A stretch of 64,000 nucleotides of DNA from RYN-230 sp036509255 (GCA_036509255.1 DATCFY010000232.1:6831-70830); one strand, 5' to 3'; positions 43,429 through 51,633 are shown, numbered from the stretch's first letter. Numbers and translations: made by a program. The notes: a model not told the origin generated them from the letters alone.

Positions 43429-43625
43429 GTTGCGGGGAGCGCCCGCGCTGGGGGTTCTGCGAGAACTGCGAGCGGTGGCAGCTCAGCGTCGGCTGGGGAG
43501 ACCCGGCCGCATGTCCCGAGTGTGGTGCGCCGCCGCGCCTGCTGGAGTCCTGGTCTGGCGGAGCCGCTCGGGTCACGCTCGTCCTTGACCTGCCTCCCGG
43601 AGGCGATCTGCCGTTGCTGGGCTGA
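43425..43625 (+). CDS. Rubredoxin-like / zinc-ribbon mini-protein coupled to the Rieske oxygenase
   Basis: 66 residues. Two cysteine knuckles, CENC and CPECG, separated by 18 residues, bind Fe or Zn. The CPECG knuckle resembles the second half of rubredoxin. A beta-rich C-terminal part (ARVTLVLDLPPGG) follows. Start overlaps the Rieske stop by four bases, so both are made together. Electron carrier for the oxygenase is a plausible inference; a structural zinc protein is equally possible. Confidence 0.55.
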   Translation: MSCGERPRWGFCENCERWQLSVGWGDPAACPECGAPPRLLESWSGGAARVTLVLDLPPGGDLPLLG

Positions 43626-43758
43626 ACCCTTCCAACTGACCGTTCGCACGAGGTGGGCCGGAGGGGCCAGTGTGACTTGTGGGGCCTGGTGGGACCGCGG
43701 GGCGGCTGACCGGGCCTCGGTGGCTGCGCTTGACGGGGCAGCTCGGCCCGGCATTTAA

Positions 43759-43775
43759 TCAGACGTACTGTCTGA
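43759..43775. promoter_or_regulatory. Palindromic operator upstream of the SDR gene
   Basis: TCAGAC-GTACT-GTCTGA inverted repeat lying in an AT-rich promoter-like stretch (TTTAAT before, TTTAGA after), about 33 bases before ATG43808. Typical of TetR-family operators. Confidence 0.55.
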
Positions 43776-43807
43776 GTGAATTTAGAGCGAGCCGCCCAGG
43801 AGAGCCC

Positions 43808-44701
43808 ATGGCCCAGGAATCGCAGACCCAGCGCGGAGCGGGCGAACCAGCGCGAACCGGCCAGCCACCCGCAGCCGCCGAACCACTCGCAGCCGCCGAA
43901 CCACCTGAAACAGGCCAACTACCGGCAACAGGGCCGGGTGCGCCGCGGTACCCCGATCTGGCGGGCCAGGTCGCGGTGGTTACCGGGGGATCCCGCGGGA
44001 TCGGCGCGGCGACCGCCCTGGCCCTGGCGGACAACGGCGTGGCCGTCGCCGTGGCCGGGCGTGATCATGACGCCCTGGACGGGGTGGTGAAGGACATCAC
44101 GGCCCGGGGCGGGCGCAGCATCGGCGTGGTCGCGGACTGCACCCGGGAGGAGGACCTCCGCCGGCTGCACGACGCGGTGCGGGCCGAGCTGGGGGCCGCG
44201 GACATCCTGGCCGCCTTCGCCGGCGGCGACGGCATGCCCGTGCCCACGGTCAGGGAGATCCCCGCGCACTGGCGCAGCGTCATCGAGACCGACCTGACCT
44301 CAGCCTTCCTGACTGTCTCGGCGTTCCTGCCGGACATGGTCGAGCGGCACCGGGGCGCCGTCATCACGATGTCCTCGGCCGCGGCCCGCCAGCCGGCCCA
44401 GTCCTCCGCCGCCTACGCCGCGGCCAAGGGCGGGGTGATCGTGTTCACCCGGCATCTGGCCCGGGAGATGGCCCCGGACGGCATCCGGGTCAACTGCCTG
44501 GCGCCGTCGGCCGTCCTGAACGACAAGATGCGGGCCTGGGTTCCGGAGGCGCAGCGTGCGGCGCTCGGGGCGAGCTTCCCGCTTGGGCGGCTCGGCCAGC
44601 CCGCGGATGTGGCCAGCGCGGCGCTATTCCTGGCCTCCGCCGCGTCCGCCTGGGTCACCGGCGTCACCCTGGACATCGCCGGCGGGAAGATCATGGTCTG
44701 A
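43808..44701 (+). CDS. Short-chain dehydrogenase/reductase (FabG-like)
   Basis: 297 residues from ATG43808 (AGGAGA seven bases upstream). About 45 Pro/Ala/Glu-rich residues precede the Rossmann fold and are not part of the family core. Motifs: TGGSRGIGAA, catalytic Ser in ITMSSAAAR, YxxxK in AYAAAKGG, and GGKIMV C-terminus typical of FabG-like enzymes. The usual NNAG is replaced by AFAGGDG. It oxidises or reduces a hydroxyl/keto group in what is probably the same catabolic region as the Rieske genes. The palindrome at 43759-43775 suggests TetR control. Confidence 0.87.
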   Translation: MAQESQTQRGAGEPARTGQPPAAAEPLAAAEPPETGQLPATGPGAPRYPDLAGQVAVVTGGSRGIGAATALALADNGVAVAVAGRDHDALDGVVKDITARGGRSIGVVADCTREEDLRRLHDAVRAELGAADILAAFAGGDGMPVPTVREIPAHWRSVIETDLTSAFLTVSAFLPDMVERHRGAVITMSSAAARQPAQSSAAYAAAKGGVIVFTRHLAREMAPDGIRVNCLAPSAVLNDKMRAWVPEAQRAALGASFPLGRLGQPADVASAALFLASAASAWVTGVTLDIAGGKIMV

Positions 44702-44719
44702 GGGCCGGCCGGGACAGAG

Positions 44720-45031
44720 TCAGGAGCTGATACCGGCGAGCTTGCACTGGGCCTGGGTGAGCCTGGACTGGCTGTCGGTGTGGGCGTAGGCGGTCTGGCA
44801 GATCGCGGCGGCCTTGGCGCCGCACGCGTGAACGATGGCCCCTCCGGTGGAGCTGACCACCGAGAGGTTGATGCACCCGTTCCGGGACTGGTCGTAGCTG
44901 CCGTGATGCAGGCCGGACCACACGCCGATTCCCGCGAAGATGACGAGCGCCGCCGCGCCGATCACTCCCATGATCCACTTCCCTCGCCGGGAGAGTGACT
45001 GTCCGAAGTTCTCGGGGTTGCGGCCTCTCAT
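44720..45031 (-). CDS. Small membrane-anchored protein, unknown function
   Basis: 103 residues. A basic N-terminus and one transmembrane helix (IMGVIGAAALVIFAGIGVW) are followed by an exported domain with four Cys (NGCINLS, VHACGAKAAAICQT, QCKLAG) likely forming two disulfides. No domain recognised. ATG45031 lies eight bases after TATGCT (45045-45040 on the minus strand), so the message is probably leaderless. It sits downstream of the TMEM165-like gene on the same strand. Confidence 0.6.
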   Translation of the reverse strand: MRGRNPENFGQSLSRRGKWIMGVIGAAALVIFAGIGVWSGLHHGSYDQSRNGCINLSVVSSTGGAIVHACGAKAAAICQTAYAHTDSQSRLTQAQCKLAGISS

Positions 45032-45056
45032 GCCCCCAGAGCATAAGGGACTTTGT

Positions 45057-45647
45057 TCACCTCAGGGCGGCCCAACTGGCGTAACACCCCAGGATGATGA
45101 GCACGATCGCGGTGATGATCCGGACCACGCTGACGTTGACGAACCGGAGCAGTCCCTGCCCGCCGGCCACGGCGATGCCGGCCACCGCCGCCATCGCCAG
45201 CAGGGCGCCGGTCCCGACCGACCATGGCGCGTGATAGCGGGCCGCGAGGTTGATCGTGAGCACCTGGGTCAGGTCGCCCCACTCGGCTAGGAAGATCAGC
45301 ACGAACGTGGTGATGGCACTGCGCCGCCGCCGCATCACCGCCGCCCCCGGATCGACCTGCTCCTCGTCGTCCCCGCTGCGGAGCCCGTCGTAGAGCGCGA
45401 AGCCGGCCCCGGCGAAGAATGTGAGGGCGACCGCGAGTTCCACGGCCTCGTGGGGAAGGATGTCGATAAGCAGGACGCCTACGGTGGTGGCGATCACCAC
45501 ATGCACGGCGAAAGCCGCGGTCGCCCCGAGCCAGACAGCGAAGGGACGGCCTCGTGTGGCCATGACCAGGGAGGCGAACATGGTCTTGTCGGGCAGTTCG
45601 CCGAGGAAGATCACGGGGAAGACCGCCGCGGCAACGGCAAGGTTCAC
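45057..45647 (-). CDS. TMEM165/GDT1 family (UPF0016) manganese transporter
   Basis: 196 residues, about six transmembrane helices in two repeats. The family ExGDxT motifs appear as GELPDKTMFASLVMATR (first, with Pro for Gly) and AEWGDLTQVLTINLAAR (second). A charged cytoplasmic loop (DDEEQVDPG, MRRRRS) separates them. Family members export Mn2+ or Ca2+. A yybP-ykoY manganese riboswitch directly upstream strongly supports a manganese-efflux role. Confidence 0.87.
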   Translation of the reverse strand: MNLAVAAAVFPVIFLGELPDKTMFASLVMATRGRPFAVWLGATAAFAVHVVIATTVGVLLIDILPHEAVELAVALTFFAGAGFALYDGLRSGDDEEQVDPGAAVMRRRRSAITTFVLIFLAEWGDLTQVLTINLAARYHAPWSVGTGALLAMAAVAGIAVAGGQGLLRFVNVSVVRIITAIVLIILGCYASWAALR

Positions 45648-45741
45648 GCTGGCCCTCTTCTGTACCGCTCCGAGGGCCGATCTGCCAGCCGGAATGAGGG
45701 CACGCCTTCACCCCGGCCACGGACAGGCCCGTGGCGAGTGG

Positions 45742-45838
45742 GATGAAGGTCTCGCCCACCTGCATCGAGCGCAGGCCTGGCAACCGGGCGCCGCTGGCGC
45801 CAGCATGTCGATTACCAATCGGGGGCTACTCCCCTTCT
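45742..45838 (-). promoter_or_regulatory. yybP-ykoY manganese riboswitch
   Basis: On the minus strand the leader starts AGAAGGGGAGTAGC and ends GGCGAGACCTTC, the two conserved sequence blocks of the yybP-ykoY aptamer, with ATCGACATGCTGGC and GCGCCCGGT between. A -10 box TATCGT (45850-45845) places the transcript start near the first base. About 95 bases of expression platform follow to the TMEM165/GDT1 start. The family turns on Mn efflux genes when Mn2+ is high. Confidence 0.85.
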
Positions 45839-45865
45839 GGGCCAACGATAGTGCAGCAGGGGCCG

Positions 45866-46444
45866 ATGACTGAGCCGAAGTCAGCGAACGGGGAAGACGA
45901 AGATGGCGGGGTGAAACTGGGGCCGCTTATCGGCCAGCGGGCACGACGTGACTTCGAGCGGGGGCTATCCCTGGCCCAGCTCACGGTGGTGCTGCCGGTC
46001 GTCGTCCTGGTGCTGTCCGGGGTCGGTGCCTACGTGTACGGGGCCGCCTACGCCGTGCACTCGGTGGCAGATATCGCGGATCGGCCCTGGGCCGCCCACA
46101 ATCTGCGCCTGTTCCTCACCGAGATCGACCTGTTCCTGATCGGCGCGACGCTCCTCATCGCGGCCATCGGCCTGTACGAGCTGTTCGTCGCCCGGATCGA
46201 CCCGGCCCATACGCGCCGCCCGCTGCCCGCCTGGCTGGAGATGAAGGACCTTGACGACCTCAAGGCGCGGGTCATCTCCATGATCATCCTGGTTGTGGCG
46301 GTGACCTTCGCCGACGTGCTGCTGGAATTCGACAAGGCAACGCTGGATGTGTTCTACCTGGCGGCGGGGGTCGCGCTCTTCATCGGCGCACTCACCATCT
46401 ACCTGCGGTTCAGCTCCTCGGAAAACAGTGGTGATCACGCATGA
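45866..46444 (+). CDS. YqhA/UPF0114 family membrane protein
   Basis: 192 residues from ATG45866 (AGGGG upstream). Four predicted transmembrane helices; conserved EMKDLDDLKARVISMIILV is diagnostic for the YqhA family. The N-terminal ~30 residues are charged. Function unknown; the family is widespread in bacteria. Divergent from the riboswitch-controlled Mn transporter and overlapping the SRPBCC gene by four bases. Confidence 0.8.
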   Translation: MTEPKSANGEDEDGGVKLGPLIGQRARRDFERGLSLAQLTVVLPVVVLVLSGVGAYVYGAAYAVHSVADIADRPWAAHNLRLFLTEIDLFLIGATLLIAAIGLYELFVARIDPAHTRRPLPAWLEMKDLDDLKARVISMIILVVAVTFADVLLEFDKATLDVFYLAAGVALFIGALTIYLRFSSSENSGDHA

Positions 46445-46887
46445 CCGACGTGAACAGCCCAGCCAGCCCCCTGCGGGTCGTCGCACAGGTGCACGTGGCC
46501 GCGGACCCGCACGACGTCTGGGACCTCGTGACCGACTGGTCCCGCCAGCACGAATGGATCTGGGCCACCCAGGTGCGCGGCGGCCAGGGCCTGGGGGCCA
46601 CGGTGGTCGGCTGGACCGGCCTCGGCCCGGTCGGCTTCACCGACACCATGATCATCAGTGAGTGGGACCCGCCGCTGCGGTGCGTGGTCCGGCACATGGG
46701 CCGCGTCGTGCGCGGATCCGGGATATTCGAGGTCATCCCGGCCGGGACGGAGTGTGAGTTCCGCTGGACCGAGGACCTGGAACTGCCGCTGCCGCCTGCC
46801 CTGGGCAAGGTGGCCGGCGTGGTTGTCCGGCCCATCGCCGAGTGGAGCCTGGCCTCGTCGCTGCGCCGGTTCGCCAAGCTGGTGTAA
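46441..46887 (+). CDS. SRPBCC (polyketide cyclase/START-like) family protein
   Basis: 148 residues with a hydrophobic-pocket SRPBCC fold: VVAQVHVAADPHDVWDLVTD at the start, the central FTDTMIISEWDPP strand and a long C-terminal helix (AEWSLASSLRRFAKLV). Members bind lipids or aromatic ligands, or act as cyclases; no catalytic residues can be assigned. It overlaps the YqhA gene by ATGA and lies just upstream of a Rieske gene, but a palindromic operator separates them. Confidence 0.78.
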   Translation: MTDVNSPASPLRVVAQVHVAADPHDVWDLVTDWSRQHEWIWATQVRGGQGLGATVVGWTGLGPVGFTDTMIISEWDPPLRCVVRHMGRVVRGSGIFEVIPAGTECEFRWTEDLELPLPPALGKVAGVVVRPIAEWSLASSLRRFAKLV

Positions 46888-46954
46888 AACGCAGGCCCAT
46901 GGACATACTGGGCACCGGCCGGCCCTGGACACGCCAGGCCGCCGAGCCTATCCT

Positions 46955-46972
46955 TGACTGTATGGTCAGTCA
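46955..46972. promoter_or_regulatory. Palindromic operator overlapping the start of the second Rieske gene
   Basis: TGACTG-TATGGT-CAGTCA (46955-46972). It covers the start codon ATG46962 and lies right after -10 box TATCCT (46949-46954), so a bound repressor would block this leaderless promoter. Contains ACTG-N6-CAGT, also found at 49972-49985. Confidence 0.65.
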
Positions 46973-48185
46973 GGACTTTGCTTCCCCCGCCGCGTCCCCG
47001 GTCCGTCCGCCTGCCCCGCTTGACGAGGCCGCCGTCCAGGAAGCGCTGCGGCCGTTCGGCAGCAGCCGGATGCTGCCCCGCGCCGCGTACGTGGACCCGG
47101 ACGTGTTCGCCTGGGAAAAGAAGTACTTCTTCGGCGCGGACTGGATGTGCGTGGGACGCAGCTCCCAGACGCCGGCCGCCGGGGACATGCGCGCCGAGCC
47201 GGTTGGGGAGGGCGGCGTGCTCCTCGTCCGCGGCGATGACGGCGAGCTGCGCGCATTCGCCAACTTCTGCCGCCACCGCGGCCACGAGCTCCTGCCCTGC
47301 GGCGCCTCCGCCCAGGCCGGCGTCATCATCTGCCCCTACCACTCGTGGACCTACGGTCTGACCGGGAACCTGCGCGCGGCCGCAGGCTTCAAGAACCGGC
47401 CCGGCTTCGACGCCGACGCCTGGGGACTCGTCGAACTCCCGGTGGAGGAGTGGCACGGGATGGTTTTCGTTGCGGGATCTGGAACTTCCGGGCCGCTGGC
47501 CGAATCCCTCGGGACCCTGGATGAGCTGATCGCGCCGTACGAGGTGGGCAGGCTCGTGGTGCGCGGCCAGCACGACTACGAGATCGCGGCCAACTGGAAG
47601 ATCCTGACCGAGAACTACCACGAGTGCTATCACTGCCCGCAGATTCACCCCGAGCTGTGCAAGGTCAGCCCGCCGAAGAGCGGCGAGAACTACGCGGCCC
47701 CCGGGACCTGGGTCGGCGGCTGGATGGACCTGCGCGACGGCATGACCACGATGTCCCTGGACGGCACCAGCCGGGGCGTGCCGCTGCGGAACCTGGACGC
47801 TACCGGGCTGCGCACGGTGATCTACGTCAACGTGTTCCCCAACATCCTGCTCAGCCTGCATCCGGACTACGTGATGACGCACCGGCTGACGCCGCTCGCC
47901 GCGGACCGGACCCGGGTCGAGTGCACCTGGGCGTTCGCGCCCGAGGCGGTGGACGCGCCCGGGTTCGACCCGGGGTACGCGGTGGACTTCTGGGACATCA
48001 CCAACCAGCAGGACTGGCATGCGTGCGAGTCAGTGCAGCGCGGGCTGACCTCGCCGCAGGCCATCCCGGGCCCGCTGTCCGCCGAGGAGGACGCGGTCTA
48101 CCAGTTCGTGACCATGATCGCCCGCGGCTACCTGGGCCAGCCGGTCTGGAACAGCGGCAGCCCCACCGCGGCCACCGTCGGCTGA
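46962..48185 (+). CDS. Rieske [2Fe-2S] oxygenase alpha subunit (GbcA/stachydrine-demethylase-like)
   Basis: 407 residues. Rieske ligands CRHRGHEL and CPYHSWTYGL; mononuclear iron site ENYHECYHCPQIHPELC, a form I associate with glycine-betaine, carnitine and related quaternary-amine oxygenases. Further downstream FWDITNQQDWHACESVQ is also typical of that group. It would demethylate or hydroxylate its substrate with an electron-transfer partner not seen nearby. Leaderless start behind TATCCT with an overlapping operator. Codons around 47462-47490 (GTT, TCT, ACT) are unusual for this genome and match the dispersed ~30-bp element. Confidence 0.88.
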   Translation: MVSQDFASPAASPVRPPAPLDEAAVQEALRPFGSSRMLPRAAYVDPDVFAWEKKYFFGADWMCVGRSSQTPAAGDMRAEPVGEGGVLLVRGDDGELRAFANFCRHRGHELLPCGASAQAGVIICPYHSWTYGLTGNLRAAAGFKNRPGFDADAWGLVELPVEEWHGMVFVAGSGTSGPLAESLGTLDELIAPYEVGRLVVRGQHDYEIAANWKILTENYHECYHCPQIHPELCKVSPPKSGENYAAPGTWVGGWMDLRDGMTTMSLDGTSRGVPLRNLDATGLRTVIYVNVFPNILLSLHPDYVMTHRLTPLAADRTRVECTWAFAPEAVDAPGFDPGYAVDFWDITNQQDWHACESVQRGLTSPQAIPGPLSAEEDAVYQFVTMIARGYLGQPVWNSGSPTAATVG

Positions 48186-48228
48186 CCCGGGTGACTCCTT
48201 GGCCCCCTGGGCTCCCAACCCGGAAACC

Positions 48229-48258
48229 CTGAAAATCCCGCAACGAAAACCGCACCGG
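48229..48258. repeat. Dispersed ~30 bp element, copy B
   Basis: AAACCCTGAAAATCC followed by CGCAACGAAAACC, in the gap after the Rieske gene. It shares this arrangement with 10688-10718. The reverse complement core TTTTCGTTGCGGGAT also occurs inside the Rieske gene at 47462-47480. Confidence 0.4.
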
Positions 48259-48383
48259 CGCCAGTGCCTGCGGAAACACTGCGGATCACCCGCGGTAAGC
48301 GGACGCGTCCTCCGGGGTAGCGCCGTTTCCGCAGGCAGGACATGATCGGGACAGGACATCGTGACAAACGGGGGGTGGATCCG

Positions 48384-48686
48384 ATGCCTGACGCATTGAT
48401 CCTGGAGTTCGCAGGCCTGAACGACGCCGACTATGCCGCGGTCAACGCGAACCTTGGCATCGACGCGGACACTGGCAAGGGGGACTGGCCAGCTGGCATG
48501 CTCTCGCATGCGGCCGGCCCCGGTGACGGTGGCAGCTTCGTGGTGGTTGAGGTGTGGTCGTCCCAGGCGGACCAGGCCGCGTTCATGGAGTCACGGCTGG
48601 GCCCGGCGCTGGGCGCGGCCGGCGTGACGGCGGTACCCGCGGTCCGCTGGGTGCCTCTCCGCGCGTACCACGTGCCCGGGACCTGA
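48384..48686 (+). CDS. Small protein with ABM/dimeric alpha-beta barrel-like fold
   Basis: 100 residues from ATG48384. Pattern of two beta-alpha-beta units (ALILEFAGLNDADYAAVNA; SFVVVEVWSSQADQAAFMES) suggests the ferredoxin-like dimeric alpha/beta barrel (EthD/ABM type). Such proteins bind or transform small hydrophobic molecules. No catalytic residues can be named. It lies convergent to the acyl-CoA dehydrogenase gene in the catabolic region. Function unknown. Confidence 0.55.
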   Translation: MPDALILEFAGLNDADYAAVNANLGIDADTGKGDWPAGMLSHAAGPGDGGSFVVVEVWSSQADQAAFMESRLGPALGAAGVTAVPAVRWVPLRAYHVPGT

Positions 48687-48716
48687 CCTCCGGCCGGCCC
48701 GGACACCCCTAAGCCC

Positions 48717-49967
48717 TCAGGCCAGGGCGGCCGGGCCGCGCTTGGTCATCTGCGCGGCGATGATCGACCGCTGGACCTCGCTGGTGCCTTCCCAGATGCG
48801 CTCGACCCGCAGTTCGCGGAAGAAGCGCTCGGCCACGTTCTCGCGCATGTAGCCGCGGCCGCCGAAGACCTGGACCGCGCGGTCGGCTACCCGGCCGGCC
48901 ATCTCCGAGGCGTACAGCTTGACCATCGAGCACTGGGCGTGGGCAATCTTCACGTCGATGCCGCGGTCGATGCCGCGGGCCGTCTCGTAGACCATCGACC
49001 GGGCCGCGAACAGTTCGGTCAGGCTGTCCGCGAGCATGGCCGCGACGGTCCCGAACTCAGCGATCGGCTGGCCCTGGACCTGCCGCTGGGTGGCGAACGT
49101 GGTCATCTCCGCGGTCAGCCGCTCCGCGGCGCCGAGGCACCGGGCCGCGACCATCAGCCGCTCGAACCGGAACCACTCGTAGGCGAACGACATCCCGTCC
49201 CCCTCGGCGCCGATCAGGTGCGCAGCGGGCACCCGGACGTCGGTGAAGTCCACGATCGGGTGGTGATGGCTGATCGTGTGCGAGTAGGCGGGGGTGCGGA
49301 CCACCGATACCCCGGGGCTGGGCAGGTCCACCAGGAACATCGCGTGCTCGCCAGCGTGCGGCCCGTCGGCCAGGACGGCCTGGAAGAAGGCGAAATCAGC
49401 CGTGTTGTAGGAGGTGACGTGCCACTTGACCCCGTTGAGCAGGTAGTCCTCGCCATCCCGCCGGGCGGTGGCCACCAGCGCGGCCACGTCGGAGCCCGCG
49501 CCTTCCTCGGTGATCGCGTAGCACTCCTCACGTTCCCCGGCGATGGCCGGGCGGACGAAGTGCTCGATCTGGTACGGGGTGGCGACGGGTGGCAGCCACG
49601 ACGGGGGAGTGGCTGCCACCCAGCCCAGGGCGTTGGTCACCCGGCCCATCTGCTCCTGGACCAGGACCTGCTGCAGCGTGCTGCAGCCACCGCCACCGAG
49701 TTCGCGCGGCATGTTGGTGGACGCCAGGCCGAGCTCGCGAGCCCGCTTCGCGTGCCCGGCGACCACGTCGGCGGGCAGTTCCCCGCCGCTCATCTCGGCC
49801 TCGACCTCGAACGGGATCAGCTCGTCCGCGAACGTCACGGCCCGCGCCTGGAGGGCTAGATCCTCGTCTGACAATCCGTACACGCTGAGCTCCTCGCCGA
49901 GTTCGCCCTGGCCCATCCGCCAGGCCGGCCGTTGCCGCCGCCCGTGCCGCTGCCACGCGCCGTCCAT
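48717..49967 (-). CDS. Acyl-CoA dehydrogenase
   Basis: 416 residues from ATG49967; a shorter start MGQGELGEELS at residue 18 is also possible. FAD-binding and substrate regions are seen in CYAITEEGAGSDVAALVATA and WHVTSYNTADFAF. The catalytic Glu lies in RVERIWEGTSEVQR. It oxidises the alpha-beta bond of an acyl-CoA, passing electrons to ETF; the substrate chain cannot be predicted. It is divergent from a flavoprotein gene with an ACTG-N6-CAGT operator between, so both are probably co-regulated. Confidence 0.9.
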   Translation of the reverse strand: MDGAWQRHGRRQRPAWRMGQGELGEELSVYGLSDEDLALQARAVTFADELIPFEVEAEMSGGELPADVVAGHAKRARELGLASTNMPRELGGGGCSTLQQVLVQEQMGRVTNALGWVAATPPSWLPPVATPYQIEHFVRPAIAGEREECYAITEEGAGSDVAALVATARRDGEDYLLNGVKWHVTSYNTADFAFFQAVLADGPHAGEHAMFLVDLPSPGVSVVRTPAYSHTISHHHPIVDFTDVRVPAAHLIGAEGDGMSFAYEWFRFERLMVAARCLGAAERLTAEMTTFATQRQVQGQPIAEFGTVAAMLADSLTELFAARSMVYETARGIDRGIDVKIAHAQCSMVKLYASEMAGRVADRAVQVFGGRGYMRENVAERFFRELRVERIWEGTSEVQRSIIAAQMTKRGPAALA

Positions 49968-49971
49968 CTTG

Positions 49972-49985
49972 ACTGACTGTTCAGT
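49972..49985. promoter_or_regulatory. Operator between acyl-CoA dehydrogenase and DAO genes
   Basis: ACTG-ACTGTT-CAGT (49972-49985), flanked by TAAACT-like sequence on the minus strand. It sits five bases from the acyl-CoA dehydrogenase start and about 20 from the GTG of the divergent flavoprotein. Same half-sites as at 46955-46972, suggesting one TetR-type regulator for both loci. Confidence 0.55.
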
Positions 49986-50004
49986 TTATGTCAGCATCGG
50001 GTTC

Positions 50005-51210
50005 GTGCCAATGCCCCTGACCGGTCATGCGGACACCGCCGACGTTGTCGTCGTGGGCGGCGGGACCGTGGGCGCCTGGTGCGCCTACTTCCTGCGCCGG
50101 GACGGCCTGCGGGTCGTCCTGCTGGAGAAGGGCCAGCTCGGCCAGGGCGCCAGCAGCCGGGCCGCCGGCGTGGTCCGCGCCCAGGGCGGCACCCCCGAGG
50201 CGGTACGCCTGGGGCAGTGGTCCCAGCACTTCTACCGGCGCCAGCGCGACGAACTCGACATCGACTCGGGCTTCGTGGCCCAGGGCTACCTCCTGCCGTG
50301 CTTCACCGAGGCCGAGGTCACGGCGGCCCGGCAGCGGATGGCCATGCAGCTGGATCTGGGCCTGGACGTGGTGTGGCTCAGCCCGGACGAGGTGGACGAG
50401 CGCAACCCCACCCTCGCCCCCGGGCAGACCCTGGGCGGCACCTTCTGCGCCGACGACGGTTACATCACCCCGCCCCGCAACGTGACCGCCTACGCGGTGG
50501 CGCTGGCCCAGTCCGGCGTCGTGGTGCGCGAGCAGGTCCGCTTCCTCGGGCTGCGGCGCGAAGGGGACCGGGTCACTGGCGTGGACACCAGCGCGGGGCC
50601 GATCGCGGCCGGCTCGGTCGTGCTGACCGGAGGGCCGAAGCTGGCCGAGGTGGGCCAGCTGGCCGGGCTGCGGATCCCGGTCGGCGGGGCCCGGCACCAG
50701 ATCGCCGTCACCCAGCCGCACCCTGACCTGGATCCTTCGCGGGTCCCCATGGTCTTCGACCTGGCGTCCGGCCTGTACTGGCGGCCCGAAGAAGGCGGCC
50801 TGCTGTTCGGGATGAGCAACCCTGAGGAACCGCCCGGCTGGGCCACCGAGGTGGACGAGGCCTACCTGGCCCGGATGCGCGCCCGGCTGGCCCGGCTGGT
50901 CCCGGTGACCGCCGGCCTCGGGCTGCGGCGGCTGTGGGCGGCCACCATCGACTACACCCCCGACCACCTGCCGATCATCGGTCCCGCGCTCGGCCCGGAG
51001 GGCCCGGTGCCCGGGGTGACGGTCGCCGCGGCGGGCGGGGCCGGCATGATGTGGGGTCCCGGCGTGGCCCGGGCCGCCGCCGACCTGGCCCAGACCGGCT
51101 TCTCCGCTGTGGTGGACACCACGGGCCTGGGCCTGGACCGCTTCGACGACCAGGGCCGCAGCAAGGTGCCCACGGACCCGATCGCGCTGCCGTTCCCGCA
51201 GACAGCCTGA
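50005..51210 (+). CDS. FAD-dependent oxidoreductase, DAO / sarcosine-oxidase-like
   Basis: 401 residues (GTG50005; ATG50011 possible). FAD-binding GGGTVGAWCAYFL followed by the typical acidic residue in LLEKG and GASSRAAGVV. Family members oxidise N-methyl or amino groups (sarcosine, dimethylglycine, D-amino acids). C-terminal DYTPDHLPIIGPA is typical. It is followed after 60 bases by a cupin gene on the same strand, likely one transcription unit, and shares its upstream operator with the acyl-CoA dehydrogenase. Confidence 0.87.
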   Translation: MPMPLTGHADTADVVVVGGGTVGAWCAYFLRRDGLRVVLLEKGQLGQGASSRAAGVVRAQGGTPEAVRLGQWSQHFYRRQRDELDIDSGFVAQGYLLPCFTEAEVTAARQRMAMQLDLGLDVVWLSPDEVDERNPTLAPGQTLGGTFCADDGYITPPRNVTAYAVALAQSGVVVREQVRFLGLRREGDRVTGVDTSAGPIAAGSVVLTGGPKLAEVGQLAGLRIPVGGARHQIAVTQPHPDLDPSRVPMVFDLASGLYWRPEEGGLLFGMSNPEEPPGWATEVDEAYLARMRARLARLVPVTAGLGLRRLWAATIDYTPDHLPIIGPALGPEGPVPGVTVAAAGGAGMMWGPGVARAAADLAQTGFSAVVDTTGLGLDRFDDQGRSKVPTDPIALPFPQTA

Positions 51211-51270
51211 CCGCACGCAGACCACCCTGAACCACTGACCACCAGGAACCACCGAGAGGACTAACGCGCC

Positions 51271-51633
51271 ATGACCGACACCACGCCCGCCACCCCGGTG
51301 ACCCCCTTCCTGTCCGCCGCCGCGCTGAACGGCGAGCTCGAGGACTGGGGTCCCCTGGCCGAGGCCACCGGCGACCCGATGCAGACGTCGGGCACCACCA
51401 CCTGGGCCGACGGTGACCTGGAGGTGGGCGTCTGGGAGTGCACCGCCGGCCCCTCCTACTGGAAGCTGGAGACCAACGAGGCCATCCACATCGTCAGCGG
51501 CCGGATGACGGTCACCCCGGACGGCGGCGAGCCCCAGGACATCGGCCCTGGCGACAGCGCCGTGTTCCCGGTCGGCTGGGCCGGCACCTGGCAGATCCAT
51601 GAGACCATCCGCAAGCTCTACGTCCTCTTCTAG
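51271..51633 (+). CDS. Cupin (DUF861-type) protein
   Basis: 120 residues, one small beta-barrel. The two cupin motifs are in the region WECTAGPSYWKLETNEAIHI and DIGPGDSAVFPVGWAGTWQI; the usual first-motif His pair is largely absent, as in the DUF861/ureidoglycine-related subgroup. No catalytic assignment is possible. GAGAGG-type site before ATG. Its place after a DAO-type flavoprotein suggests a role with the same substrate. Confidence 0.75.
   Translation: MTDTTPATPVTPFLSAAALNGELEDWGPLAEATGDPMQTSGTTTWADGDLEVGVWECTAGPSYWKLETNEAIHIVSGRMTVTPDGGEPQDIGPGDSAVFPVGWAGTWQIHETIRKLYVLF

Noticed and set aside
46410..48020. 536-codon minus-strand ORF over SRPBCC and Rieske genes
   Set aside because: Antisense to two recognisable genes with conserved metal motifs.
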